Of a stretch of 64,000 bases of DNA, positions 33,168 to 41,572 are shown one piece after another. Position numbers and translations under genes: made by a program. Each line of letters begins with the position of its first letter. Within the stretch, counting starts at the first letter, position 1. Location: the NCBI RefSeq assembly GCF_903064525.1, contig NZ_LR797830.1:1-64000 (forward strand), given 5' to 3'. Source of the DNA: Methylacidimicrobium sp. AP8 (GTDB lineage: Bacteria > Verrucomicrobiota > Verrucomicrobiia > Methylacidiphilales > Methylacidiphilaceae). A model generated the notes under the pieces. The model was not told the origin of the DNA, did no database searches, and saw only the letters and a list, made by a program, of their open reading frames with translations.

Positions 33168-35966
33168 ATGGAGGAGGGAAGCCAAGCAAGCAGCGGAAGA
33201 GCGGACGTCGCGGCCGAGACGTCCGCGCCCGACTTCTTTTCGGGCGCCTACGGCCTGGCTGCCTTTCTGCCGCCGCGGAGCGTGGCGGTGATCGGAGCGA
33301 GCGAGCGGCCCGGGAGCGTCGGTCGGGCTGTTCTGGAAAATCTCCGGGAAGGGAGCGCGAAGGTCTTTCCGATCAATCCCCGGCACTCCCGGATTCTGGG
33401 TTCCCCCTCCTACCCGAGCGTCCGCGATCTTTCGCCTGCCCCCGACCTAGCCGTGATCGCCACCCCGGCCTCCACCGTCCCCGGGATCGTCCTGGAGTGC
33501 GCGGAATCCGGGGTGAAGGCGGCCCTGATCCTTTCTGCGGGCTTCAAGGAAATCGGGCCGGCCGGAAAAGAGCTCGAAAGGCGGATCGCCGCCACCGCCC
33601 ATGCTAAGGGGATGCGGCTGATCGGACCGAACTGCTTGGGAATCATGCTCCCTCATGCCCGCTTCAACGCGACCTTCGCGGCGAAGCCGGCCCTGCCCGG
33701 AAGCATCGCCTTCTTGAGCCAGAGCGGGGCGATGGGGACGGCCATTCTCGACTGGAGCCTCCGGGAGCGGATCGGCTTCAGCGCCTTCTTTTCCCTCGGC
33801 TCCATGGCCGACGTGGATTGGGGAGACGTCCTCTTTTTCCTGGCCGACGACCCGAGAACCCGCAGCATTGTCATCTACATGGAGTCGATCGGCAATCCGG
33901 CTTCCTTCCTTTCGGCCGCCCGGGCGATCGGCTCGCAGAAGCCGATCGTCGTTCTCAAGGTAGGCAGGACGAAGGCGGCGGCCCGGGCGGCTCTCTCGCA
34001 CACCGGATCGCTCGCCGGGAGCGACGAGGCTCTCGACGCCGCCTTCCGTCGGGTCGGCGTGATCCGGGTGCAGACGGTCGAAGAGCTTTTCTCCTTGGCC
34101 GAAGCGCTCGGCGGGGACGCCCGGCCCGCCGGCCCTCGTCTCTCCATCCTTACGAATGCGGGCGGAGCAGGTGTGCTCGCGACCGATGCCCTGATACTTT
34201 CCGGCGGGGAACTCGCCCCGCTCTCCGAGGAGACCGCGCGGGAGCTCGATCGGATTCTGCCTCCTTCCTGGAGCCGCAACGATCCGGTGGACATCCTTGG
34301 CGACGCGGACGGCGACCGTTACCGGAAAGCGGCGGAGCTGTTGATGCGGGAACCGCAGAGCGACGGAATGCTCGTTGTCCTCTGTCCCCAAGCGATGACG
34401 GAGCCTACCCGGACCGCACGCCTCCTCTGCGAAGCGATCAAGGGTTACCCGAAGCCGGTTCTTGCCGCTTGGATGGGGGGGGAGGCGGTGGAGGAGGGAA
34501 GGGCGATCTTTCACGAAGGCGGGGTCCCCTGCTTCGGTTATCCCGAGGCCCCCGCACAGGCCTTTTCGCTTATCTGGCAACACCGTCGCAATCTGGAGCT
34601 TCTCTACGAAACTCCTACCCTGTCGGTAGATCCGGAGGCCTTGGGCGCGGCGACCCGCCGCTGCCGGGAGATCCTCGGCCGGGCGGAACAGGAGGATCGC
34701 ATCCTTCTGGACGAGTGGGAGTCGAAGGAGATTCTCCGTGCCTTCGGAATCCCTGTCGTGGCGACCCGTCTGGCGGCGACCGAGGAGGAGGCGGTCGAGC
34801 AAGCCCGGTCGCTCGGTTTCCCGGTGGCCGTCAAGCTTCGTTCCCATAAGCTCTCCCACAAGAGCGACGTGGGCGGAGTGCGCCTCGGACTGCGGGAGGA
34901 GGCGGCTGTGCGCTCCGCCTTCCATGAGATCCGCGCCGCCGCCGTCGAACACTCCGGACCCGATGCGTTTCTCGGGGTTACGGTCCAGGCGATGGTCATG
35001 GACCGGGGGGTCGAGCTGCTTCTGGGCAGCGTCGCCGACGAGCAGCTCGGACCTCTTCTGGTGTTCGGCGCCGGGGGAATTTTCGTCGACATCCTCCAAG
35101 ATCGGGCGATGGGCTTGCCGCCGCTCAACACCACCTCGGCCCGCCGAATGATCGAGAGGACGAGGATTGCGCGCGCCCTGAGCGGCATGCGGGGAATCCC
35201 TCCGGTGGATCAAGCAGCGCTCGAGGAGATCCTGATCCGGTTCAGCGCGCTCGCCCTCGCCCTTCCTCGCATCCGGGAAATCGACATCAACCCGCTCTCG
35301 GCTTCCGGCGGAGGACGGATCCTGGCCCTAGACGCGCGGATGGTGCTCTTCCCCCGCACCGTCCCGGTATCGGGCCTGCCGCGTCCCGCGATTCGGCCCT
35401 ATCCCATCGAACAGGTCGAAACAGTCCGATTGCCGGATGGAACCTCTCTGCGGTTCCGCCCGATCCGAGGCGAGGACGAGCCGCGGATGATCGCGTTTCA
35501 TCGCGGCCTCTCCGAAGAGACGGTATTCTGTCGCTATTTCGAGCATCTGAAGCTTGAGCAAAGGATCGCTCACGAGCGCCTCGCGCGTATCTGCCTGGCG
35601 GATTATAATATCGAAACGGTGCTTGTGGCAGAGGTTCTTCCGCCCCATGAGGAAGCGGGGCAGATCGTCGCGGTGGGAAGGCTGGGGAAGCTGCACGGGT
35701 TCGCGGCTGCCGAGTTTGCTCTTCTGGTCACGGATCGCTGGCAAGGAAAGGGGATCGGGCGGATGCTCCTCGAGCGCCTGACTGCGATCGGCCGGCAGGA
35801 AAACCTCAGGTGGATCGTCGGCCGGTTCCTGCCGGAGAACGAGCGGATGAGGCGGATCTGCCTGGCGTTGGGTTTTCGGGTCCGGAGCCGCCCGGAAACC
35901 GGAGAGGACGAAGCGATTCTTTCTTTGCCGCCGCTGCACGGAGACAGACGACCGGCGGAGGAGTAA
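33168..35966 (+). CDS. ADP-forming acyl-CoA synthetase fused to a GNAT acetyltransferase domain
   Basis: A 932-residue multidomain protein like YfiQ/PatZ/Pat. Residues about 25-150 form the CoA-binding domain (PRSVAVIGASERPGSVGRAVLENL); 170-480 the succinyl-CoA synthetase-like part (LIGPNCLGI, SQSGAMGTAILDW, LTNAGGAGVLATDA); 510-740 the ATP-grasp part (ESKEILRAFGIPVV, FPVAVKLRSHKLSHKSDVGGVRL, EIDINPLSA); and 750-930 a GNAT domain with acetyl-CoA loop WQGKGIGRMLLERL. E. coli PatZ acetylates lysines of enzymes such as acetyl-CoA synthetase; homologs with active synthetase parts can make acetate and ATP. Which applies here cannot be read from sequence. Placement just after ppsA suggests central carbon control. 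Confidence 0.88.
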   Translation: MEEGSQASSGRADVAAETSAPDFFSGAYGLAAFLPPRSVAVIGASERPGSVGRAVLENLREGSAKVFPINPRHSRILGSPSYPSVRDLSPAPDLAVIATPASTVPGIVLECAESGVKAALILSAGFKEIGPAGKELERRIAATAHAKGMRLIGPNCLGIMLPHARFNATFAAKPALPGSIAFLSQSGAMGTAILDWSLRERIGFSAFFSLGSMADVDWGDVLFFLADDPRTRSIVIYMESIGNPASFLSAARAIGSQKPIVVLKVGRTKAAARAALSHTGSLAGSDEALDAAFRRVGVIRVQTVEELFSLAEALGGDARPAGPRLSILTNAGGAGVLATDALILSGGELAPLSEETARELDRILPPSWSRNDPVDILGDADGDRYRKAAELLMREPQSDGMLVVLCPQAMTEPTRTARLLCEAIKGYPKPVLAAWMGGEAVEEGRAIFHEGGVPCFGYPEAPAQAFSLIWQHRRNLELLYETPTLSVDPEALGAATRRCREILGRAEQEDRILLDEWESKEILRAFGIPVVATRLAATEEEAVEQARSLGFPVAVKLRSHKLSHKSDVGGVRLGLREEAAVRSAFHEIRAAAVEHSGPDAFLGVTVQAMVMDRGVELLLGSVADEQLGPLLVFGAGGIFVDILQDRAMGLPPLNTTSARRMIERTRIARALSGMRGIPPVDQAALEEILIRFSALALALPRIREIDINPLSASGGGRILALDARMVLFPRTVPVSGLPRPAIRPYPIEQVETVRLPDGTSLRFRPIRGEDEPRMIAFHRGLSEETVFCRYFEHLKLEQRIAHERLARICLADYNIETVLVAEVLPPHEEAGQIVAVGRLGKLHGFAAAEFALLVTDRWQGKGIGRMLLERLTAIGRQENLRWIVGRFLPENERMRRICLALGFRVRSRPETGEDEAILSLPPLHGDRRPAEE

Positions 35967-36017
35967 CCGTTCCCGGCAACGCGCAGGAGTGCGGGGTTAC
36001 GTCCGGCTGCCTCTCCC

Positions 36018-36089
36018 TGCGCGGTATAGGGTTCGAACCTATGACCTCTCGCGTGTGAAGCGAGCGCTCTACCACTAAGCTAACCGCGC
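36018..36089 (-). tRNA. tRNA-Val (CAC)
   Basis: A 72-nt minus-strand cloverleaf with acceptor arms GCGCGGT/ACCGCGC and discriminator A, D-loop AGTGGT, anticodon stem CTCGC/GCGAG around loop TTCACAC (anticodon CAC), and T-loop TTCGAAC. No CCA is encoded. It lies alone between the acyl-CoA synthetase fusion and parB. Confidence 0.94.
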
Positions 36090-36198
36090 CTTTCTTCTCT
36101 TGATGCCATAGCTGCGGGAAGTCGGCAAGGCGAATGCTTGCCAGGAAAAGGATTCGCGCGCACACTTTCGGTCCAGAGGCGGGGAGACGCCGGAGAAT

Positions 36199-37071
36199 AT
36201 GGCGCAGAGACGGCTCGGCCGTGGGTTGGAGGTGCTGCTAGGACGCGGAATCACGGCTCCGCAACCGGATCTCAAGGGCGGGGAGCGCGTGGAAAAGCTA
36301 CCTGTCGAGCGGCTGGTCAGCAGTCCCTTTCAGCCCAGGAAGACCTTCAGCGAAGAAGCGCTCGAAGAGCTGGCCGACTCGATCCGCGAGCGAGGGATCC
36401 TGCAGCCGCTCATCGTCCGTCGGGTGGAGGAAAGGTACGAAATCATCGCCGGCGAGCGCCGCTGGCGCGCGGCGGTGCGTGCGGGGCTTGCCGAGGTTCC
36501 GGCCATCGTTCGCTCGGCGAGCGACCAGGAGATGCTCGAGGTCGCGCTTGTGGAAAATCTCCAGCGGAGCGATCTGCCGATCCTCGAGGAGGCTCGAGGG
36601 TACGCCCTCCTCCAGGAAAAATTCGGACTTACCCAGGAAGTGATCGCCCGAAAGGTCGGAAAGAACCGGAGCACCGTGGCCAACGCGCTTCGTCTCCTTT
36701 CCTTGGAAAAGGAGGTGCAGGAACTCTTGGCGAGCGGCAAGCTGGCGGGCGGCCATGGGAAGGCGATCCTGGGACTGGCGGTTTCCTCGGATCGGATTCG
36801 GGTCGCCCGGTTGATTGCGCGCCGGGGGCTGAGCGTCCGCCAGGCGGAGGATCTGGTCGAGAGAGTCCGCCGGAAGAAAGCTCGACAACCGGACGATCGG
36901 GAGCGGGGGCGGGATGCGGCCGCGGCTTGGCGGGAGGTGGAAAGGAAGCTGCGGGAGCGGCTGGGCACCCGCGTGCGGGTGCTCGGCGAGGCGGAGCGGG
37001 GCAGAATCGAGATCAGCTACTCCTCCGGAGAGGAGCTCGACCGGCTGCTACGCCTGCTCGGACTCGGCTGA
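36199..37071 (+). CDS. parB: Chromosome partitioning protein ParB
   Basis: CTP-dependent DNA clamp that loads at parS sites and guides origin segregation. The 290 residues begin with the ParB/Spo0J N-terminal RRLGRGLEVLLG, followed by the nuclease-like CTP-binding domain with SPFQPRKTF, ADSIRERGILQPLIVR, IAGERRWRAA (arginine-rich C motif) and ALVENLQRSDLPILEEARGY, then the helix-turn-helix with TQEVIARKVGKNRSTVANALRLLSL. Length is typical. No parA lies beside it and I see no consensus parS nearby, although the gene is only 36 kb from the origin. Its stop is 12 bp from the opposing CAP-domain gene. Confidence 0.95.
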   Translation: MAQRRLGRGLEVLLGRGITAPQPDLKGGERVEKLPVERLVSSPFQPRKTFSEEALEELADSIRERGILQPLIVRRVEERYEIIAGERRWRAAVRAGLAEVPAIVRSASDQEMLEVALVENLQRSDLPILEEARGYALLQEKFGLTQEVIARKVGKNRSTVANALRLLSLEKEVQELLASGKLAGGHGKAILGLAVSSDRIRVARLIARRGLSVRQAEDLVERVRRKKARQPDDRERGRDAAAAWREVERKLRERLGTRVRVLGEAERGRIEISYSSGEELDRLLRLLGLG

Positions 37072-37082
37072 GCCGATGCCGG

Positions 37083-37619
37083 CTATTCCGTTCGGCGAGA
37101 GAAAGGAAGGTGTTTCCAAAAATCTTTCCAAGCCTTCGGCCGCTTGCCGCCGGCGCCATTGAATACGACGTAATGGGTGCGGTCCTCCGCCGTCGCCGTT
37201 CCGAGGCCTGCGAACCGGATGGCGGGATTCAATAGGTTCTTTTTGTGCAGAGGGCTCTTCTCCCAATCCGCGAGGATTCGTTCCGGATCGGGAGGCGAAG
37301 TGCTGTAGTAGAGGTTTTCGTTAATCGTCTCCCAGCCTCCTGAGTCCGAGAGGGAAGAGAGCGAGTCATCCGAGCGGTGCTGCAGGCGCCGGATGGTCGC
37401 GAGGTGGTCTGCCCACTCCTGGCTTGCGGCCTCGAGCCGGGAATCGGCTTCCAGCGGCGGCCGGCCGTACCGCGCGCGAAGTTGATTGATCCGGTCCAGC
37501 AGTCGCTCGCGAAACGCGCCACGATCGACGGAAGGGTCGGCTCCGGGTGCGCCGGCGGGCAAAAGGAGCAACGAGGCGGTCGTTGCAAGCAGAATCAGCC
37601 GGCCGGGATGGTAGGACAC
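37083..37619 (-). CDS. Secreted CAP (SCP/PR1)-domain protein
   Basis: Extracytoplasmic protein of 178 residues. From the GTG at 37619 it has a signal peptide (RLILLATTASLLLLPAGAPG) and a CAP domain: LDRINQLRARYGRPPLEADSRLEAASQEWADHLA, HRSD, GWETINENLYYST, ILADWEKSPLHKKNLLNPAIRFAGLG and THYVVFNGAGG. The HxxN/E-N-L-Y/W-S pattern and the late His are typical. Bacterial CAP proteins such as YkwD are mostly uncharacterised. It is embedded antisense between parB and mutL, so it has its own promoter in the 69-bp gap it shares with mutL. Confidence 0.85.
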   Translation of the reverse strand: MSYHPGRLILLATTASLLLLPAGAPGADPSVDRGAFRERLLDRINQLRARYGRPPLEADSRLEAASQEWADHLATIRRLQHRSDDSLSSLSDSGGWETINENLYYSTSPPDPERILADWEKSPLHKKNLLNPAIRFAGLGTATAEDRTHYVVFNGAGGKRPKAWKDFWKHLPFSRRTE

Positions 37620-37688
37620 GGGAGAAAGAGAAACGAAAAAAAACGGATCGCACAAGCCCGCGGCGCGCGCGATCTTCGCGGTGAGCAA

Positions 37689-39473
37689 ATGGGGACGAGA
37701 AAAATTCGGATTTTGCCCGAGGCCTTGGCCTCTCAGATCGCCGCCGGCGAGGTGGTCGAGCGGCCCGCGTCGGTCGTCAAGGAGCTGTTGGAAAATGCGC
37801 TGGATGCGGGAGCGACCGAAATCGAGCTGATTACTCAGGGCGGCGGCTGCGCTCTGATCCGGGTCGCCGACAACGGCTGCGGAATGGGAAAGGAGGATGC
37901 GCTTCTCTGCCTGGAACGCTACGCGACGAGCAAGCTGGCCTCCCTGGAGGATTTGAGCCGGCTCCATTCGTACGGTTTCCGCGGAGAGGCGATTCCCACG
38001 ATCGCCTCGGTGAGCTTTTTCCTCCTTCAGACGCGGAACGAGGAGGAACCGGTCGGAACCGAGGTAACGGTCGAGGCCGGAAAGCTGCTCTCGGTTCGAG
38101 AGATCGGCAGGGACCGGGGGACCACCGTCGAGGTTCGCTCTCTGTTTTCCCGTTTCCCTGCGCGGCGCCGCTTTCTGCGCTCCCCCGCTCGGGAGCAGGC
38201 CCATCTGCAACGGCAGCTTGTCCTCGCGGCGATCGCGGAGCCGTCGACGACCTTTCGCTTCCGGCATGGGAGCCAAGCCGGGTGGACGGTCTGGCCCGCT
38301 ACCGGCGTCCGCGAAGACCGGTTGGCGGCGATCTTCGGAACGGGATGGGTTGGAGCGCTTCTGCCGCTGCAGGGGCGACGGGCGGGTCTCTCCGTTTCCG
38401 GCTTTCTTAGCCGTCCGGGCATCGGGCGGCCGAGCCGCGAGGAGCAGTTCTTCTTCGTCAACCGGAGGCCGGTGGAGAGCCGCATGCTCTCGGCGGCCTT
38501 GCAAGAAGGATACCGCCACTCCCTTTTGCGCGGTCTCTATCCGACGGCTGTCCTCTGGATCGAGATCGACCCGGCCCGGATCGACCCCAACGTCCATCCG
38601 GCTAAGAGGGAGGTCCGCTTCCGTGAGGAAAGGGAAGTGTGGAGCCTGGTCGTCGATGCGGTCCGCGAGAGCCTGGAACAGAGATCTTCGGTCGCGTTTC
38701 CGGAAGGCGTGCATCCGCGCGGAGTGGCGGAGCCGGCCGCGGCCGGGTACGGGCCGGACGGCGGAGATGCGGCGCCGGCAGGAGAGGGGAGAATCGAAGC
38801 CTCTTTTGCGCCGGTGGTCCAGGATGAGCTCCCGGCGCCGATCGAAGCGCGCGCAGCGCCGACAGGCGGGAACCGGGGGCGTCTCCTCGGCGTCTTGGGG
38901 TCTCTCTATCTCCTGGTGGAAACGGAAAAAGGTTTGCTTCTAGTCGATCAGCATGCCGCGCATGAGCGGGTGCTCTTCGAAAGGCTGCTGGCCGGCTGGG
39001 AGGGCGCGGCGGGTGGAGCGCAGCCCCTTCTGCAGCCGGTCGTGGTCACGCTGCCGGCGCGCGACGCGGCGGCGCTGGGCGAAGAGCTGCCGGCCCTGCA
39101 CCGGTTGGGATTGGAGCTACGCGAGATGGGGGGAGGGGCGTTTTCGGTCGAGTCGGTCCCGGCGCGGCTAGCGTCCTTGGACCTTGCCCTCTTCGTGCAG
39201 AAGCTGGGAGCCGATCTCGCCGACCGGAAGGGGAGCGGTGCGATCGGGAAGGCGGAGGCGGAACGGCTGGCCGGGATCGTCTGCCGACGGGCGGTGAAGG
39301 CCCATGACCGGCTCTCCTCTGTCGAAGCCGAACGGCTGCTCGTGGAGCTCTTTGCCTGCCGCAATCCCGACACCTGTCCTCACGGGCGCCCGACCTGGAT
39401 CTCCCTCTCCTACGGAGAACTCGAGCGCCGTTTCGGGCGATCCGGATCTCCCGGAGGGTGCGGCTTCTTCTGA
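37689..39473 (+). CDS. mutL: DNA mismatch repair protein MutL, endonuclease type
   Basis: GHKL ATPase that couples mismatch recognition by MutS to strand removal. The 594 residues include ASQIAAGEVVERPASVVKELLENALDAGA, IRVADNGCGM, and YGFRGEAIPTIASV in the ATPase core, NRRPVESRML and DPNVHPAKREVRF in the transducer domain, a variable linker, and a C-terminal dimerisation domain with DQHAAHERVLFERL (the metal-dependent endonuclease signature) plus CPHGRPT. That makes it a nicking MutL, as in bacteria lacking MutH. The ATG at 37689 gives the standard N-terminus. It is 6 bp from the convergent L,D-transpeptidase gene. Confidence 0.95.
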   Translation: MGTRKIRILPEALASQIAAGEVVERPASVVKELLENALDAGATEIELITQGGGCALIRVADNGCGMGKEDALLCLERYATSKLASLEDLSRLHSYGFRGEAIPTIASVSFFLLQTRNEEEPVGTEVTVEAGKLLSVREIGRDRGTTVEVRSLFSRFPARRRFLRSPAREQAHLQRQLVLAAIAEPSTTFRFRHGSQAGWTVWPATGVREDRLAAIFGTGWVGALLPLQGRRAGLSVSGFLSRPGIGRPSREEQFFFVNRRPVESRMLSAALQEGYRHSLLRGLYPTAVLWIEIDPARIDPNVHPAKREVRFREEREVWSLVVDAVRESLEQRSSVAFPEGVHPRGVAEPAAAGYGPDGGDAAPAGEGRIEASFAPVVQDELPAPIEARAAPTGGNRGRLLGVLGSLYLLVETEKGLLLVDQHAAHERVLFERLLAGWEGAAGGAQPLLQPVVVTLPARDAAALGEELPALHRLGLELREMGGGAFSVESVPARLASLDLALFVQKLGADLADRKGSGAIGKAEAERLAGIVCRRAVKAHDRLSSVEAERLLVELFACRNPDTCPHGRPTWISLSYGELERRFGRSGSPGGCGFF

Positions 39474-39479
39474 TTCGGC

Positions 39480-40298
39480 TTACTCCACCACCATGACCGG
39501 AGTGCCGTCCTGGACGAGCTCGAAGATCTCCGACGCGAAGCTTTTCGGCAAGCGGATGCAGCCGTGCGAGGCCGCGAATCCGGGAAGATAGCCGCCGTGA
39601 AGCCCGATGCCGTCCGCGGTGATGCGCAGGAAGTGGGGCATTTCCGCGGCTTCGTAGTGGGTTCCCGGAGGCGGGCGTTGTCCGATCACGGCGTTAGCGT
39701 CCACGATTCGGCCCGTGGCGTTGTCAACAAAGCAGCCGTAGCGGTTCGAAAGGTGGTTTCGGTCTTTCTGGATCACGGTGAAGCGGCCCAAGGGAGTTGG
39801 ATGCCTCGCATCCCCGGTGCAGATCGGAGCGATCGCCGCCAGCGTCTTCCCTTGATAGACATAGAGCTTCTGCTCCCGTACATGGATGACCAGCGCGGAG
39901 ATCTTCCGGGAGGGAACCAGCTGAGACCAGATCGCCGCGAGGACTCGGGGCGGCGCCTGCCGCCCGACCGGGATCGCCGCGCGAACCGGCGGCTGGATGG
40001 AGGCGGATCTCTTCGATTGTCGACGCATCTCCTTTTCCGCTTCCTGGCGTTCCTTCTCCAAGCGCTTCCGCTCAAGCTCCGCAGCTTTTCGCGCCTCCTT
40101 CTCCCGCCGAGCCTCTTCTCGCTCGGCCTGCTTGTCGAGCTTGCGAAGCGTCGCGGCATCCACCGCGCTGTTCTCCGCCGGGTCCGCTGACGGGAGCGGA
40201 GGATCGGCAAGGAGGGGACGGCAGAGAATCGGGAAGAAAAACGCCAAAAAAAGGGCGAGTGCCGACCCACGTCGGCGAGGGATAGGCAAAACGGACAT
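39480..40298 (-). CDS. L,D-transpeptidase (YkuD domain) with coiled-coil linker
   Basis: Envelope enzyme that forms 3-3 peptidoglycan cross-links or attaches proteins to the wall. From the ATG at 40298 the 272 residues have a signal peptide (LALFLAFFFPILCRPLLA), then a highly charged Arg/Glu/Lys heptad-rich coiled coil (about 40-100), and the YkuD domain: ALVIHVREQKLYVYQGK, CTGDARHPTPLGRFTV, GIGLHGGYLPG and the catalytic SHGCIRLPKS with Cys nucleophile. The coiled coil may act as a spacer. It ends 7 bp before the ychF stop on the same strand side, so the two may be cotranscribed. Confidence 0.9.
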   Translation of the reverse strand: MSVLPIPRRRGSALALFLAFFFPILCRPLLADPPLPSADPAENSAVDAATLRKLDKQAEREEARREKEARKAAELERKRLEKERQEAEKEMRRQSKRSASIQPPVRAAIPVGRQAPPRVLAAIWSQLVPSRKISALVIHVREQKLYVYQGKTLAAIAPICTGDARHPTPLGRFTVIQKDRNHLSNRYGCFVDNATGRIVDANAVIGQRPPPGTHYEAAEMPHFLRITADGIGLHGGYLPGFAASHGCIRLPKSFASEIFELVQDGTPVMVVE

Positions 40299-40305
40299 CG
40301 GGCGC

Positions 40306-41409
40306 CTAGACGTTGAAACGAAACTCAAGGACGTCGCCGTCCTCGACGACGTAGTCCTTGCCTTCCACGCGGAGCTTTCCCGCTTCCCGGAGCCGGGGAA
40401 AAGAACCGAAGCGCTCCATGTCCTCGAACGAGGCGCACTCGGCCGCGATGAATCCGCGCTCGAAGTCGGAATGGATCACCCCCGCCGCTTGGGGCGCTCG
40501 ATCGCCGGCTCGGATCGTCCAGGCCCTGGTCTCCTTTTCCCCCGTCGTGAAGTAGGTGCGAAGTCCCAGCAGACGATACGTCGCGCGGATCAGGCTTTCC
40601 ACGCCGCTTTCGGAGACGCCGAGCGCCTCGAGGTAGGCTCGCCGCTCTTCCGGAAGAAGGTTGGGCAGCTCGGCCTCTAATTGCGAGGAAAGAACCACAA
40701 TCTCTGTTTCGGCCCGGCCCTCCAGGAAGCGGAGGACAGCCTCGACCCTCGGGTTCTTCGTGCCCCGGGCCAACTCCTCTTCCGCCACGTTGCACGCGTA
40801 GAGAGTGGGCTTCATCGTGAGAAGGTTCAACGGCCGCAGGGCTTCTCGTTCTTCCGGCGTCCAGCTTTCGGAAAAGAGCGGGGTCCCGCGATCGAGGATC
40901 CGCGCCGCCTTATCGAGCAGCTCATTCCGCAGCGGGGCGCGGGAATCCGCGCGCAGCTGCCCTTTCCGGCTTTTTTCGCGCTGCCGCTCGACGGTGGCCA
41001 GATCGGCCAGAGCGAGCTCGGTGTGGATGATTTCGATGTCGCGAACCGGATCGATCGAACCCGCTACATGGTGGACCTCCGCTCCCTCGAAGCAGCGAAC
41101 CAGATGGATGACCGCGTCGACCTCCCGGATGTGCGCAAGGAACTGATTCCCTAATCCCTCTCCTTTGCTGGCGCCCGCCACCAGACCGGCGATATCGACG
41201 ATCTCGATCGCCGCGGGGACTACTTTCCGCGAGCGGGAGAGCTCGGCAAGCCGGCTAAGGCGACGATCGGGCACCTCGACAACGCCGACGTTGGGCGCGA
41301 TGGTGCAAAACGGGTAGTTGGCTGCTTCCGCCTTGCGGCTCTGCGTGAGGGCGTTGAACAGCGTACTCTTCCCTACGTTCGGCAGTCCGACGATTCCCGC
41401 ACGCAACAT
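40306..41409 (-). CDS. ychF: Redox-regulated ATPase YchF (Obg-like)
   Basis: Universally conserved TRAFAC nucleotide hydrolase that prefers ATP and associates with ribosomes. The 367 residues include G1 GLPNVGKST, NYPFCTIAPNVG, DIAGLVAGASKGEGLGN, FLAHIREVDAVIHLVRCF, the NVAEEE replacement of the G4 NKxD motif that explains ATP preference, and the C-terminal TGS domain ending VEDGDVLEFRFNV. The ATG at 41409 is preceded on the minus strand by AAGAAGAAG. The 163-bp gap to the divergent sugar operon should hold promoters for both; a small palindrome GGAAGTAGTTCC lies there. Confidence 0.95.
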   Translation of the reverse strand: MLRAGIVGLPNVGKSTLFNALTQSRKAEAANYPFCTIAPNVGVVEVPDRRLSRLAELSRSRKVVPAAIEIVDIAGLVAGASKGEGLGNQFLAHIREVDAVIHLVRCFEGAEVHHVAGSIDPVRDIEIIHTELALADLATVERQREKSRKGQLRADSRAPLRNELLDKAARILDRGTPLFSESWTPEEREALRPLNLLTMKPTLYACNVAEEELARGTKNPRVEAVLRFLEGRAETEIVVLSSQLEAELPNLLPEERRAYLEALGVSESGVESLIRATYRLLGLRTYFTTGEKETRAWTIRAGDRAPQAAGVIHSDFERGFIAAECASFEDMERFGSFPRLREAGKLRVEGKDYVVEDGDVLEFRFNV

Positions 41410-41572
41410 GTCTTCTTCTTTTCTAGCACATACAATGAATTTGACTAGAGGAAGTAGTTCCTTCCTTGCGCGACGGCGGCTTGCGTGGGCAGACTCTCTA
41501 GGAGAGAATGGTCCGCCCGGGTGGCGGAGCCGAAAGGCTTGACGAAGGATCAGCAAAGGATCAGAGGGCGCA

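Noticed and set aside
33447-35213. A 588-codon antisense frame in the acyl-CoA synthetase fusion
   Set aside because: No recognisable domain, and the plus-strand frame is a full-length multidomain protein.
37064-37076. Small palindrome TCGGC-TGA-GCCGA at the parB stop as a terminator
   Set aside because: Only 5 bp per arm and no T-run on either side.
36100-37100. parS site near parB
   Set aside because: No sequence close to the 16-bp consensus (TGTTTCACGTGAAACA) was found by eye here or elsewhere in the window.
41450-41461. GGAAGTAGTTCC as an operator between ychF and the sugar operon
   Set aside because: A 12-bp near-palindrome with only 4-bp arms; no second copy or promoter overlap could be shown.
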